A program made the translations under genes and the position numbers. A stretch of DNA of 64,000 nt from NCBI RefSeq assembly GCF_029784135.1, contig NC_073745.1:80291569-80355568 (forward strand), given 5' to 3'. Positions 34,518 to 45,531 of this stretch are shown here, in pieces (the stretch's first letter is position 1; each line of letters opens with the position of its first letter). The notes beneath the pieces were generated by a model. That model made no database searches and was not told the origin of the DNA. It saw only the letters and a list, made by a program, of their open reading frames with translations. This DNA comes from Toxorhynchites rutilus septentrionalis. Lineage: Eukaryota > Arthropoda > Insecta > Diptera > Culicidae.

Positions 34518-34965
34518 CAATTTTTTTTTTTTTTTTTTTTTACAACTTAAATGCATTTTTATTCAGATGTTTTGCTATTTGCATACATATTTTACAGTTC
34601 AAGTGACACAGTCTGGGCTTTACATCTTTGGTTCAGCTTTTGGATTTAAAATCATACTGTTGAGCAAAAGTTCCTTATTTTTAATTTGACAGTTGTTCAC
34701 CATTTTAATGGTATTGTTTGAAATTAAATTTGAAAGAGACTACTTATAAACTACTAACTAACTAACTAATAACCAACTAACTAATCTACTATATACAAAT
34801 TTTTTATCAGGTCAAATTCAGAGGATCTAGATTTCTCAACAAATTTAGCTTTTGTTTCATACATAATTGCATCTAGTTTTTGGATATTAGCCTCTTGGTG
34901 TAGATCCGAGATCCTTGTGTCAAAAGGACGATCAAGAATCATCCTCAATGCACGATTTTGTACAC
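34518..34965 (-). mobile_element. 5'-truncated LINE 3' end
   Basis: A minus frame of about 64 codons from 34974 to the stop at 34781-34783 encodes the C-terminus of a Jockey/CR1-type pol: VQNRALRMILDRPFDTRISD, then EANIQKLDAIMYETKAKFVE. A 3' UTR and a long poly(A) (T-run 34518-34540) follow. The frame is intact up to the truncation. Confidence 0.7.
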
Positions 34966-35085
34966 ACGTCGTTTGCTATCCCTATCGGTCTACTTTTGTA
35001 GCGTTCCTATTGAAATACCCGTTATGATCCTCTATCACTTCCCGAATGAATCCGGATTTTTTATATATATGAGGAAGGTATTTTT

Positions 35086-35297
35086 TTACAGAAAGCAACT
35101 GCAACAGAAACGACCGCTCTAAAAAAGTATGGTAGGCTAGAAATATTTTGGATCGGGAAAAACATGATGGGTATAAATGTCTCACTGAAAAAAGCGTAAT
35201 TTCTATCCACCGCCGACCCGCTTTCGGAAGCGGCGATGTGTCGCACGCAAATCTGTGTTCCACTGATTGCCCGGTTAGTTTGAAACATAGCCCTTTG
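35086..35297 (-). mobile_element. Partial copy of the 62268-62815 MITE family
   Basis: The sequence from GCAACTGCAACAGAAACGAC through TAGGCTAGAAATATTT matches the TIR of the element at 62268-62815. The inner part (CCGCCGACCCGC, TCGCACGCAAATCTG, TCCACTGATTGCCCGGTTAG) matches its interior (about 62485-62570) in reverse orientation. The other end is replaced by the element at 35298. Confidence 0.7.
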
Positions 35298-35762
35298 GCC
35301 TTGTTCTCACTGCAGCGGGGCGTCAGCGTGGCTTGGGCGGGATTAATCGTGTGTGTTCTTACCGATGTGTTCACACCAAGCTGACGTGTCGTGAGCGTGG
35401 TTTTGACGTGTGGCTGGCGTGCAAACGAAAACACTTCACGCCGGCGATATTTGTACTTCTCCGCTTCTCTCTAGCATATGTTTGTTTGTAGCAGTGACAT
35501 AATTATTTTTTTTGTTTTTTTTTAATTTATTAGGTTTTTTACCCTCCGAGTTTTTAGCCGTAATATTCCAACGATGCTGGAATATTGAAAAATGAACCAA
35601 TTTTCATTCTTTCATTCAAAAACACACATTGACAATTTTCATAGAACACGCCAAAGACAGGCCGCTGGTGCAATGTGAGTGAATTAAAATATCGTGGCGA
35701 GAAGTGAACATGCCCCGCTCACGCCACGTTGACGCCCCGCTGCAGTGAGAACATGGCCTTTC
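35298..35762. mobile_element. 465 bp MITE with ~35 bp inverted repeats
   Basis: The left end (GGCCTTGTTCTCACTGCAGC, then GGGGCGTCAGCGTGGC) is the inverse of the right end (about 35700-35762: CCACGTTGACGCCCC, GCTGCAGTGAGAACATGGCC) with a few mismatches. The inside is non-coding. It sits exactly where the MITE copy at 35086-35297 breaks off, so it inserted into that copy. Confidence 0.7.
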
Positions 35763-36785
35763 TCTGACTTTACACGAACTTTTCAAACGATCCTCGTATG
35801 TCTGTAATGCAATTATGACTAAGTGAGAGGTAGGGCAAAAATACAGAACTTTGAAGTTGCTGAAATTTATGGAATCCCACCCGAAGCCACATTTTGATTA
35901 TGAAACAACTCTTCATTGATTTTCACAATGCATTTGATTCTAGGCACCTTTTTTCTTATCGCCGAAGCCATTGCTATTGACACAAGAACATACGAATAGT
36001 ATTATGATGAGTATCTAGACACTGTAATAAAATACCGATTAGTCACAATACCAGCTATAATTTACAATCTCACGATAATGATAAGCATAAGCAAATTCCG
36101 CGGTATGCGACGACAGGTCATATTCAAACGACGAATATTCCCAGAAAACGAGCTGACTAATTATGAACTAGTGCTGCTATTAGTGTAACGTTAACCGATT
36201 AACGACCAAGCTGTTGACAATATTTCTCTAACAAAAGCCATTGGTGTAATTCTGATTATTGTCGCTACAGAAACCCCAATCTTCAAGTTTTTTTTTGTTT
36301 TCCGGAAAATGACAAAAAATCGAAAAATCATCAAACAAAAACATTTTCAATTTTATAAGGTTTTGTTTTCTGGTGAGCTATGTACTTTCCGTACATAGTT
36401 GCTTTAAACCGAATTTATTGTCCAATAAATTTATACAAAAATGAATTAAATTGATAGTAGATGGTAGCTGATAGACTAAGCTATCAATTGATGCAAAAAC
36501 CTTACCGTATGGTTGTTTTCCAAAGCAATGAAAAATTATCCGAGTTGCTGTTTGATTTTTCGAACGCTTGGCATAAAATGGGTTAACAGAGAACCTGTTG
36601 TATCGGGAAAGGTGTGTATCGATATGAGTCAAGTGAACTGATAATCGTTCTGATGTTCCATTCCACATGAAATGAACACATGCGAAAACATAAATTATAG
36701 AGAAATCAAACAAAGTTATTGATATTCCATGTGAATTTATATTTGAATTCACTAAAAATATGCATCGAAAGATAATTTGTTTCTA
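35763..36785. other. Intergenic, THOC5 3' flank
   Basis: AT-rich with no supported gene. On the minus strand, AATAAA-type motifs (plus-strand TTTATT near 36413) could serve THOC5 as poly(A) signals. Confidence 0.35.
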
Positions 36786-38976
36786 CTATATTTGTGTGAA
36801 AACAGAGCTGCTACCGCTGGACACGAGACGGAAAGGGCGAGCGCGAGCCCGTCCCCGGAACGGTTTGAGATACGTTTTATCCTGGGTGAACTCTGGCGGT
36901 GTGTTGAAGCACCCTTCGGTTTCCAAGTAGATATCCAAGCACGACATCGCTCGCTTCAGTTGTAACGAAAGCAGCGACTTCTGATGCTTCGATGATTGCA
37001 AGCTGTTGGTCCAGTATTCCATGTCCTGAGACGGGAAAAATGGTTTATTCAAGCGGAATCGAAAAAATGTTCACACTTACCCTCACGGCGGCATTATCGG
37101 CAGCAGAATGTTTTCCGTTCCAATTGAGCGAAAATGACCACAGTGCGGTACTTTCCGGGAAGTCACACGGCACACAGATGTAGCATTCGAGCTTAGCCGA
37201 TCCTCGGGTAACAATGGCCCGGAAATATAGGTCATTAGGACTAGAAGAGCACTGATCGACGAATTTCTCCGTAACATTTGAACCCACATATTCCGCGTAA
37301 GAAAGCGCAGTCCACTGGACTAGCGTGCTGGAAATGCGAACCGGATTGTTGTGCTCCATGTTAATGGAAGTGTCCACGGTACCGATTTCTAGCTCATGAA
37401 TTTGCTGATACAATTTAATGCGGGCTTCCCATCGAGTGCGAATCGCCTTGATGACGACAGGGATAGTGTTCTGCCATTTATCGCTTGCGGCCAGAAATTT
37501 CTCTCCCGAATTTACAAATTCGACCCCACACAGCTCCTGAGCCCACTTGTACGGCTTCCCCAGATCACGCTCCTTCATCATTGAACCGAATTTTTCCATA
37601 CTGACACCGATTTCCTGCAGCTGAAATTTAGTCTTTGGATTCGGACTGCCTTCTCCGTTGTCATTCGGAAAAAGTTCATTCAAAATGTTCTCCTTTGACA
37701 TAACGTCCCCAGCAGCTACGCCGGAGATCTCAAAATCCACCAGAGCACATTTAACCGTAACGAATCCTGCATTCGGTACGTAATGAAATGTGAGCGCCAA
37801 TGATTCCTTGCCCTCCTTGCTCTTGATCGCGATCGTTACACTCAGTGGATGTGGTTTAGCCAGAGCCTTGCGTTTCTGTCTCGCCGGATCCTGGTGCTTG
37901 CTGGTTTTACGACGATTATAGCTTCCCCTAGCTTCTCGCTCATTGCCACCATCATCATCCGAATCACAATCCAAACTACCTGTGAATTCAATCTGACGAG
38001 CTTCATCCTCATCGCCTTGAACGGTAGTCGATAGCGACGAATCGCACGCCTCTCCGTAAGCCGTAACGTTGGCATATAGCATGTAAAGCGGTTGCACCAA
38101 CAATCGAATCGTCTTCTGAACCTCCCAGCCCTTCTCAATCGGCATATCCAATGCTTCCTGGAGTGGTCTGGTGGCTGCCAGTAAGTCCTTCAACCTGGGT
38201 GCCAACGAATCCAGCCGCTCCGTTTTCGACACGATCTCTTCCGCTACCTTCGCTTTCGATGAGTGCAGTTCTTTGCAAAGTGCATCCAGCTCCTTGCGCT
38301 GCTGTAATTCCCACTCCAATCTAGCAATCCGTCTAGCATGTTCATCGTTCTTGGTCTTCTCCGGACGCGCAATAGATGATGGGGCATTCGCGTAAAATTC
38401 CTCCACCGGTACCAGCTCAATTTCTTCGTCCTGGCTCTTGAACAGATAGCACCTCTGTACTTCCTTCCTTAGATGGTCCGCTTCATACAGCAGATTCTGC
38501 AACTGCAATCGATTACTATCGACACGAAGCTTCTCCTTGTGAAGGGCTTCCTTCCCGTCCCTGATCCGCACCTTATCCAACCGATTCAGCTTCTTCAATG
38601 CCACAAAAGCCAACGAACCATCGATCCTTTTGTCGGCAATTTTCAATCGCGCCTCCTCCGAATTTTCTTTCTTCAGGGCGGCAATTTCATCGAAAAGCTT
38701 CCGCAGTTCATCGCAGGTGCTGTGAAACAACTGGGCATCCTTCTCAGGCGAACGTTTGCTAGCTTCCTGTTCTTCGAACGCTATCGTATTCTGTTGGATA
38801 AACGAGAACAAAAAAAATGTAAACAACCTCTGGTTATGCGCCACTAACACGAAACATGCACTTACCACGTACAAATCCTCCTTTGTGAGCTTTGCCGGCG
38901 GGGCTTCTATGGTGGTCGTCTTTCTGCGCTTTTTATCGCTAACGTCCCGATCACTCAGGTCGACTTTATTGACCAT
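36786..38976 (-). CDS. THO complex subunit 5 (THOC5)
   Basis: Three exons: 38866-38976, 37081-38790 and 36786-37025. Introns of 75 bp (V|GTAAGT...CCAACAG) and 55 bp (AGG|GTAAGT...GTCTCAG) are both phase 0. The product is 686 aa, close to the ~683 of human THOC5. THOC5 is part of the nuclear THO/TREX complex that couples transcription to mRNA export. Visible features are a basic nuclear-localisation-like cluster KKRRK (about residues 15-19), a long coiled-coil N-terminal half typical of the family (TCDELRKLFDEIAALKKE, KKLNRLDKVRIRDGKEALHK, LQNLLYEADHLRKEVQRCYL), the conserved LVPVEEFYANAP, and an acidic stretch DCDSDDDGGNE before the C-terminal domain. The C-terminal exon ends in an Arg-rich tail RGRARARPFR. 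All three frames are intact. The start ATG follows an in-frame upstream region with no better start. Confidence 0.92.
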
Positions 38977-39783
38977 TTTAGCGAATTATTACAAGGAAAA
39001 ACTCCCAAATGATTTGCACGAGAATTGAAAACAAACCGATTCGATGCGAAGCGAACTATTATTGAGGTTCCTTTCCAAATCCAATGTCAAAAAGGCAAGA
39101 ACTCGTTTGGTAGGTGAGGACAATATAACACTTCGAAATGTATTGGCGATCTAACGTACAAATCTACCTAGGCGGCGCTGCGGTGAAAGTGATGATGGTT
39201 TTAAATTTTGCCATGTGAGCTTATGGAAGGTTTGTAGTTCTTTCCATAAATTACAATGTTATAATCATAAAAGATTATTTGATTGCGATGAGTTTGTAAG
39301 AAATTTAATTCTGCGCAATTCTATATATAACATATTATTCATTTACCTTTTCCAGTAGTGAAAACTATGAAAATGTTGACAATGGTTGAATTAAAGAAGG
39401 AAATTCGAGAGCACAATCAAACACAAGCAGAAAAATGCACGATTCCTGCATGTGAGAACTACCTTGGAAAGCTCAGAAGTAAAATATACGTGATTTGTTT
39501 TTGAGTATTAGGTTACATTAGCATCATTTTCTTAGTTCAAAAACAAAATCCAGATGTCTCACCGATCGTTTACGTTTTGCGTTAGATCGCAAATTGGTTT
39601 GTCGAAAAATGATCGGTAGAATTAAAGAAAAGAATTTCCGTTAAAAAAAATAGATGGATGAACATTCTCGATTTCATTTCAAAACATAATTTTTGATTTC
39701 TATATAGGGGGGTCACTCTACGAGAAATGTAACGAAAAATTAAAAGATTTTAAATGCATATTACGCAAATTCAATATTGTGAT
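38977..39783. other. THOC5 5' flank
   Basis: Contains the THOC5 5' UTR and presumably its promoter (no TATA box is obvious) and, beyond about 39180, AT-rich DNA with no supported feature. Confidence 0.3.
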
Positions 39784-42196
39784 CAGTGTTGTCACACATA
39801 CAGATTTATCTGGAATGGTAAAGATTCTTTCGTTATTTTTGGTACAGATTCTGTACGATACAGAGTACAGATTTTCGTCAAAAAATACAGATTGGTACAG
39901 ATTTTTTCCATGTGAGAAATTTCTTACATTTGAACAAATCAACATTAAGGAACATAACTACCTTTACGCCGCAGTGTCGTTTGGTGCTGCTGATCATAAA
40001 AGCATTTACAATGCAATGATTGATCTGTTTCATATGGACGGAATTCTTTACAAGGATCGTCTGGAATAATTCGCGTCGGACAGTGCGATATATGTTTTTC
40101 CCCAGAGTGAATCGTTTGTTCCAGGCTGAAAAATCTGGGGTGACATTGTGCATTTCGAAAAGAGTGATTTTTATTCGTTTCGACCACTTTGACTTAGCTT
40201 TGTTTACGAACCCAAAAATTTTACATTTTTCTACCAGGCAAATTTTGCTCTAATTCTATTATACTGAAAATATTAACTTAAAAAAGATACATAATACTAA
40301 AACCAATTCGATTTTAGTTTGAATTTTCTCGAAACGAGTCACTCGTTTCGAAATGCGTAATGCCACCCTTGAATTCACGATGCTACATGAAGAGCTGATA
40401 GATATTTATTTGAACATTCTCACTAATATCGGCGAGGAATCTTACGTTGTTTCAATGTCCAATGGTATTAAATTCGAAGTTCATTTAAAAAGTGGCTCTA
40501 TCTCTATAGAAATTCCTTCGTAGCGCTGGAGAAAAATTGACTATGGCCATGGAAATGCTTGATGGACTGGGATAGAGAGGACTCTAACTACAAGAGCTGT
40601 TCTAAAAGTATCACGATTTTTGTATACCCACGAATTACCTATATTCGATTTCAGTTGTTGACGTGCTCGGGTTTCCGGCACTCTTTGCGTCGTTTAGGGT
40701 AACACCGGATGTGTTGGACATGCGGGGTGATTTGGACCACCCCTTTATCTCGAAAAGTACGGCTCATGTGGGATTTCTGTCATCTCTTTCTATTGTTGAA
40801 CCGTAGGTACCTAAAGTAAAAAAAACTTTGGTAAAATTTAACAGGCGAAGGAAAACGGTTGCATGAGCACATCAAGCACTTTGGTTGTAAGAAAATGTGA
40901 GTTTTTCGATCGTGGTTTTAAGGTTTTTTTTCCGCTGATTAAACAAACTTTTCGTGTATTGTGCAGTAAAGTTCTGTTCGCCTACAGAAGAGGAACAATT
41001 CAATGCAGCGAAACAGTAAGTTTGATAGCAATAAATGAAATTAATTGCATTTTAATTTTTGCATGTTGTGTGGGGTGACATGGACACGTTTCTGAGGGGT
41101 GAATTGGTCCTACAGATTTGAAGCTTTTCTTTGGTCTAATTGATTCCAGATGCCACTGAATTACAAAAAAATAATGGTTAGACAACGTTGGAAGAAGGAT
41201 GAGCTTGAAAGAGCAACGCAGATCATCAAGGACGGATTTTCTTTGAGCAAGCATCGAAAGTGTTTGAAAATGCTCGAACAACAGTGAAAAGATCCATGCA
41301 GAATTCGAAATGCCATTTCTCAGGAATCTGGCCAAGACACCTGGTATCGATCCCAGAACATTGTTACTGACTGTAATATTATCTTGTATTACTTTACATA
41401 AACATGATTATATTTTTTTCGATGAAACACACACTGGACCAAATCACCCACAGACGGTCCAAATCACCCCGCATCAAATTTTAATGTCCAAAAATCATCT
41501 CTTTTATTTTATGATATATCTGGTGGTTTGAAGCTTGATATAATGATTGAACATTATTGATTGAGAGAAAACAAGTGTATCTAAGTGAACAATGTGATTG
41601 TGAACAATGTTTGAAAATATTAGGCAATTTGCTTAGGGGGTCCAAATTCCCCCCATTTCCCATACATTATTTCGATCCTCCGAGAACAGTTTTTCGAACT
41701 CCGATAAACATTGTTTCGCTCCAAGGTAGGTTCATCAGATGTCACAAACAACATTCGGAATGTGTTCGCGCCCTAATTTTGTTTTCCACACAAAATTTTA
41801 TACAGATTCTTTGATCCATTTATGCAATAGGCAACAATCGAAGATGAACCAAAACACGTGTAAGAAAAGCAGCTGTCAAAAATCAACTGAACATTCCAAA
41901 TTCATTATGCCACAAAAAATCTAGAATCGAATATACGTGACCCGCGTATATTCGAAGTCGCGATACTTTTTGAACAGACCTCGTATAAGCATCATCAAAC
42001 AAATGAATGACTTGCAAATGTTAATGTAATATTTGTAGTACATAAATGAGTATTTTTTTCATGCTAATAAATTAGTTTTTCCTCTACAACGAATATTTTC
42101 GATGGTGCAGATTTTTGGTACAGATTTTTGAAAAAAAAAGAACAGATTAGAGAGATTTTTAACCTCTCTGGTACAGTTTAAAATGTGGCAATACTG
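39784..42196. mobile_element. hAT-like element, 8 bp target-site duplication
   Basis: Ends CAGTGTTGTCACA (39784-39796) and the inverse of CAGTATTGCCACA (42184-42196) match at 11 of 13 positions, and ATTGTGAT is repeated on both sides (39776-39783, 42197-42204). An 8 bp duplication and CAGTG ends are the signature of hAT transposons. Both ends carry many ACAGATT-type subterminal motifs (GGTACAGATT). I see no hAT transposase inside, so it looks non-autonomous or decayed. A second TIR element is nested in it. Confidence 0.75.
40721..41473. mobile_element. Pogo-like TIR element nested in the hAT-like element
   Basis: TGCGGGGTGATTTGGACC at 40721-40738 is the exact inverse of 41456-41473 (18 bp); related GGGGTGA.TTGG motifs also occur inside (about 41080-41110, 41437-41450). 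Between them, at 41151-41260, is a fragment resembling a psq-type helix-turn-helix: MPLNYKKIMVRQRWKKDELE followed by RATQIIKDGFSLSKH, the form found at the start of pogo/Tigger transposases. The rest of a transposase is missing. Confidence 0.6.
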
Positions 42197-42917
42197 ATTG
42201 TGATACATGCTTTATAAGTGAACAATTTAACAAATAAAGTAGGTATGTTTTTTTTAGATTTTGCTCACTGCTTTTGCGATGAAGAGAAACAAACAACATG
42301 TTTGCATAGAATTCGGCCGATAGACTCCATGAAGAAACAGGTACGAACTGATTCGAAACGAACTGATTGCGAGCGAATTGTTTGAGAACGAATGATACGC
42401 ATATGCATGTGGAAATCGGATTGCCTTGGGCGAAACGGAAACGCTTGGGGAAAGCTAAAAAAGATAACGATATTGTCATTCACTGGCAAAATGCATATAA
42501 CTCGCGGTTTATTTTGTTAACACGTTGAGCCCTACATCGGTCTTTAGGGGCCGACATTGAGCTTTTTGGTAGGAAAGCGCTGACTGACTGAGACTGACAG
42601 TTACAAACAAAAGTATAAACGGTTTGTTTTTGGATGTTTTACATAATGTGAGTTTCTAGTTGAATTTCTGGCTATTTTCAATTTATGTAATCAGTATCTT
42701 TGGGAGCTGGAAGCGTAGCGAGAACGATTCGGGGCTCTACGTGCTAATGTATGCTCAATTTTAATTTTTGAGTTTAAAATTAGAATTGATTTAATTCATG
42801 CAATTAAATTTGATTTTCGGCAAAGCTGTAAATTTTCAATTTAATACATTTTTTCAACTCGTCTGCAATATTTATATATTATCTGTTTATCAGAAAAAAA
42901 ATGTTTTGCCACTTCGA

Positions 42918-43545
42918 ATATGTCGAATTTTGTACCAACGAGTGCTTTTGCGGGGAGTGTTACTTCATTACTTCAATATGAAGGAAAAAGCTGCGGAAAG
43001 TCATCGCATTTTGGTGGAAGGACATTGGGTGCCGTGTGAATTGAAGCCACGAGACGTCGAACGCCGTTTTTTCACGTGCGAACAACTGCTCCAACGGCAT
43101 AAAAGAATGTATTTTTTGCATCGAATCGTTACTGGTTCCATCGCCAGTGGATCCATTACGACAATCCTGAATGTCGGGCAACGTATGGATACCCGACCGT
43201 ATGGATCAACATCGACGGCCGCGTGGAATATTCACAATACGAGCAAAGACACGATAAAGTTATTTTGCAGCACGATAATGCTCGGCCGCATGTCCCGAAA
43301 CCGGTCAAAACATACGTGGAAACGCTGAAATGGGAGGTCCTATCACACGCGCCGTATTCTCCAGACATTGCTCCGTCCGATTACTACCTTTTTCGATCGA
43401 TACTACATGACCTGTTTGACCAGCACTTCTCCAATTTTGATGAAGTCAAAAATTGGATCGATTCGTGGATAAACCGACTAACCGACCGATTTTTTACAGC
43501 AAAGGGATCCGTGGATTGCCAGAAAGATGGGAAAAAGTTGTGACT
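42918..43545 (+). pseudogene. Mariner transposase, internally deleted and frameshifted
   Basis: The start MSNFVPTSAFA (42918) and MKEKAAESHRILVE resemble the first helix-turn-helix of mariner. The sequence then jumps to GHWVPCELKPRDVERRFFTC, so about 100 residues (the second DNA-binding part) are deleted. LLQRHKRMYFLHRIVTG follows. After a frame change near 43140, the frame from 43223 reads QYEQRHDKVILQHDNARPHV (second Asp) and APYSPDIAPSDYYLFRSI, with the third Asp of the D,D34D triad. The first catalytic Asp region is damaged. It is dead, and I did not find its terminal inverted repeats. Confidence 0.8.
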
Positions 43546-43659
43546 AGCGATGGACAATACTTTTGAATATTAAATTTGAAACCATTTTTACAGAATAAAG
43601 CATTAATTTAAAAAAAAACGAAGAAACTTACCGGTACTCCTATTAGAAAAAGAGCTCCA

Positions 43660-43793
43660 CTAATCGGATCCCCATCCTATTAGCCGTAGAATAAGCATAA
43701 TTGTAAATATGCTTTAGAAATAAAATGAGATATAGAATTTGGGTCTTTTAAACTTATGTAACTGAGCCTGTACAAATAAACGGTTTATATACA
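43660..43793 (+). mobile_element. 3'-end fragment of the I-like family
   Basis: CTTTTAAACTTATGTAACTG followed by AGCCTGTACAAATAAACGGT (43744-43785) matches the extreme 3' UTR of copies 1 and 2. The part before it is more diverged. A very short 5'-truncated copy. Confidence 0.6.
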
Positions 43794-44361
43794 TATGAAA
43801 AAGAGCGCCACGGACAGCACGACAAATTTGGACACGATGGATTAAAAATATTACACAACTCAAAACTCAAATCAGCTGAATATTATGCACGAAGTGAAAA
43901 TACATGACGTAAATCGTACTAAGCACAACACTTAAACGAATTACGAAGCGTATACTTGAATAGCGTTTCTTTGAATACGCGTTCTCCTCTTCCCGGTTCG
44001 GCTGCTGTGACACTCGTCCTATCAATTGGCGGTCTGTTATATCGATAAGCAAGGTATATTCACCTAACTGTATATTTTAGCTTGGTTAATAAGTTATATT
44101 GTAGTATAAAAACAGCAAAAACTTTTATTTTTAATAACGTGTGTATTCGACCTTTGCGCTCGTTTGAATTTCATCAGGAAAAAATTGTAATTTCAAAATC
44201 GTGGACATTCAATTTTGAATGAATACGAGTTCATTCCACGTAAACAATCATCGATAAGAACTAATCAAATCATCGAGCGGGTAGCACATGGTGTCATGTT
44301 ATAACTCTTTCGTTGCTTTATCAACAAACGAGTCGGTTCTCTCAACAAGCCACGCATTTCC
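43794..44361. other. 5' flank of the ribose-5-phosphate isomerase gene
   Basis: AT-rich. It should hold promoter and 5' UTR; no specific element can be supported. Confidence 0.3.
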
Positions 44362-45251
44362 ATGTTCCAACGTTTTGCCCGAACCGGTCTGGTTAAACGT
44401 TATATAATTCACTCGCTCGGCGCTGGTAAAAGTTCTTTAACTTGTGGCATCCGTGAATTCTCGGCAATAGCTTCCAAAATGAGTCTGGAACAAGCGAAGA
44501 AAATTGCCGCGTTCAAAGCGGTCGACGAATACGTGAAAGACAACACAGTTGTGGGAGTCGGTAGTGGATCGACCGTGGTGTACGCGGTTCAACGACTCGC
44601 TGAGCGGGTCAAAAGTGAAGGTCTGAAATTAGTATGCATTCCAACGAGCTTTCAGGCGCGCCAGTTGATAATTGAGAGTGGACTCGTTTTGGGTGACTTA
44701 GAGCAGAATCCGAAGATTGATTGTGCCATCGATGGAGCGGATGAAGTTGACGCTGACATGGTGCTGATCAAAGGGGGTGGCGGTTGCTTGCTGCAAGTAA
44801 GTGAAGGGTATTCCGGAACAATCGTATTCAAATATCGTTATCTATTTTTTTTTCTTTTCAGGAGAAGATTGTTGCTTCCTGTGCCGATAAGCTGGTAGTT
44901 ATTGCCGACTATACGAAAAACTCAAAAAGGCTTGGCGAGCAGTACAAAAAGGGTATCCCGATTGAGGTTGTACCAATGGCATACGTACCGATTCGGGACA
45001 AAATTTCCGCCAAGTACGGTGGTAAGCTGGCCCTGAGAATGGCCGTAGCGAAAGCTGGTCCTGTAGTGACCGACAACGGAAACTTCATTCTCGATTGGCA
45101 TTTCCCTGAGAGTGGTGAATTCGACTGGGATGCCGTTAACCAGGACATTATGATGATTCCCGGTGTCGTTGAGACGGGTTTGTTTGTGAAAATGGCTTCG
45201 AAAGCGTATTTCGGCCTGGCGGATGGATCTGTCATCGAAAGGAGTGCCTGA
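44362..45251 (+). CDS. Rpi: Ribose-5-phosphate isomerase (RpiA type)
   Basis: Two exons, 44362-44796 and 44862-45251, with a 65 bp phase-0 intron (CAA|GTAAGT...CTTTTCAG); the product is 274 aa. The enzyme interconverts ribose 5-phosphate and ribulose 5-phosphate in the non-oxidative pentose phosphate pathway. RpiA motifs in order: [12 protein letters not shown] (phosphate loop), [29 protein letters not shown] (catalytic Asp/Glu region), then after the splice [34 protein letters not shown], and [19 protein letters not shown]. The first ATG gives a 39-residue basic extension ([18 protein letters not shown]...) before [11 protein letters not shown] (ATG 44479), where most RpiA proteins begin. 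The extension is rich in Arg/Lys and almost free of acidic residues, like a mitochondrial presequence; which ATG is used is open. The gene is convergent with the TEX261 last exon 168 bp away. Confidence 0.94.
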
Positions 45252-45276
45252 AGCGGATGATATTATTCTCACTCAA

Positions 45277-45320
45277 TTTATTCCATTTGCTACTATTGAT
45301 ATTTTGCTTCGTTCAATAAA
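45277..45320. terminator. Facing poly(A) signals of Rpi (+) and TEX261 (-)
   Basis: AATAAA at 45315-45320 suits Rpi. TTTATT at 45277-45282 reads AATAAA on the minus strand, about 140 bp past the TEX261 stop. The minus-strand signal lies inside the Rpi 3' UTR, so the two transcripts probably overlap at their 3' ends. Confidence 0.55.
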
Positions 45321-45418
45321 TAAATAACAAAAGAGCAAAACCCAAATCCGAGTCAATGATAACGCAGCTTCAATTTAAACAATATGTTTCGATTCTATTG
45401 GTATTGGAGATCGTTCAC

Positions 45419-45531
45419 TTAAAATGATTTCTTATTGCGCTCGGGCAGGAGCGATTCTTTCGCATAGTTGAACAACGAGAGCAGTCCAAGTTTTTTCCTA
45501 CTAGAGAAGTAGTTCGTCACGATGTCGTCGC
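45419..45531 (-). CDS. TEX261 / SVP26 homolog, last exon (exon 4)
   Basis: After the acceptor ATACTTCCAG the minus strand encodes the typical TEX261 C-terminus DDIVTNYFSSRKKLGLLSLF then NYAKESLLPERNKKSF and TAA. Exon 3, 15.8 kb away at 61350-61461, ends in one spare base (G), which joins with GC here to make Gly; the phase is exactly as needed. The human protein has the same layout (DDVVSNYF...KGKRGKRLG...). Combined with exons 1-3 the CDS is 597 nt, 198 aa, against 196 aa in human. The frame is too short to be noticed as an ORF by itself. Confidence 0.88.

Larger units (their letters stand above)
30448..34965. mobile_element. Nested LINE block with 14 bp target-site duplication
   Basis: ACGTCGTTTGCTAT occurs at 30431-30444 and 34966-34979 and flanks the entire block. 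The block is an R4/Dong-like element (about 30453-34517) followed by a short LINE 3' end (34518-34965), both on the minus strand. The simplest reading is that the short LINE inserted first and made the duplication, and the R4-like element later inserted in its poly(A) tail. Confidence 0.75.
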
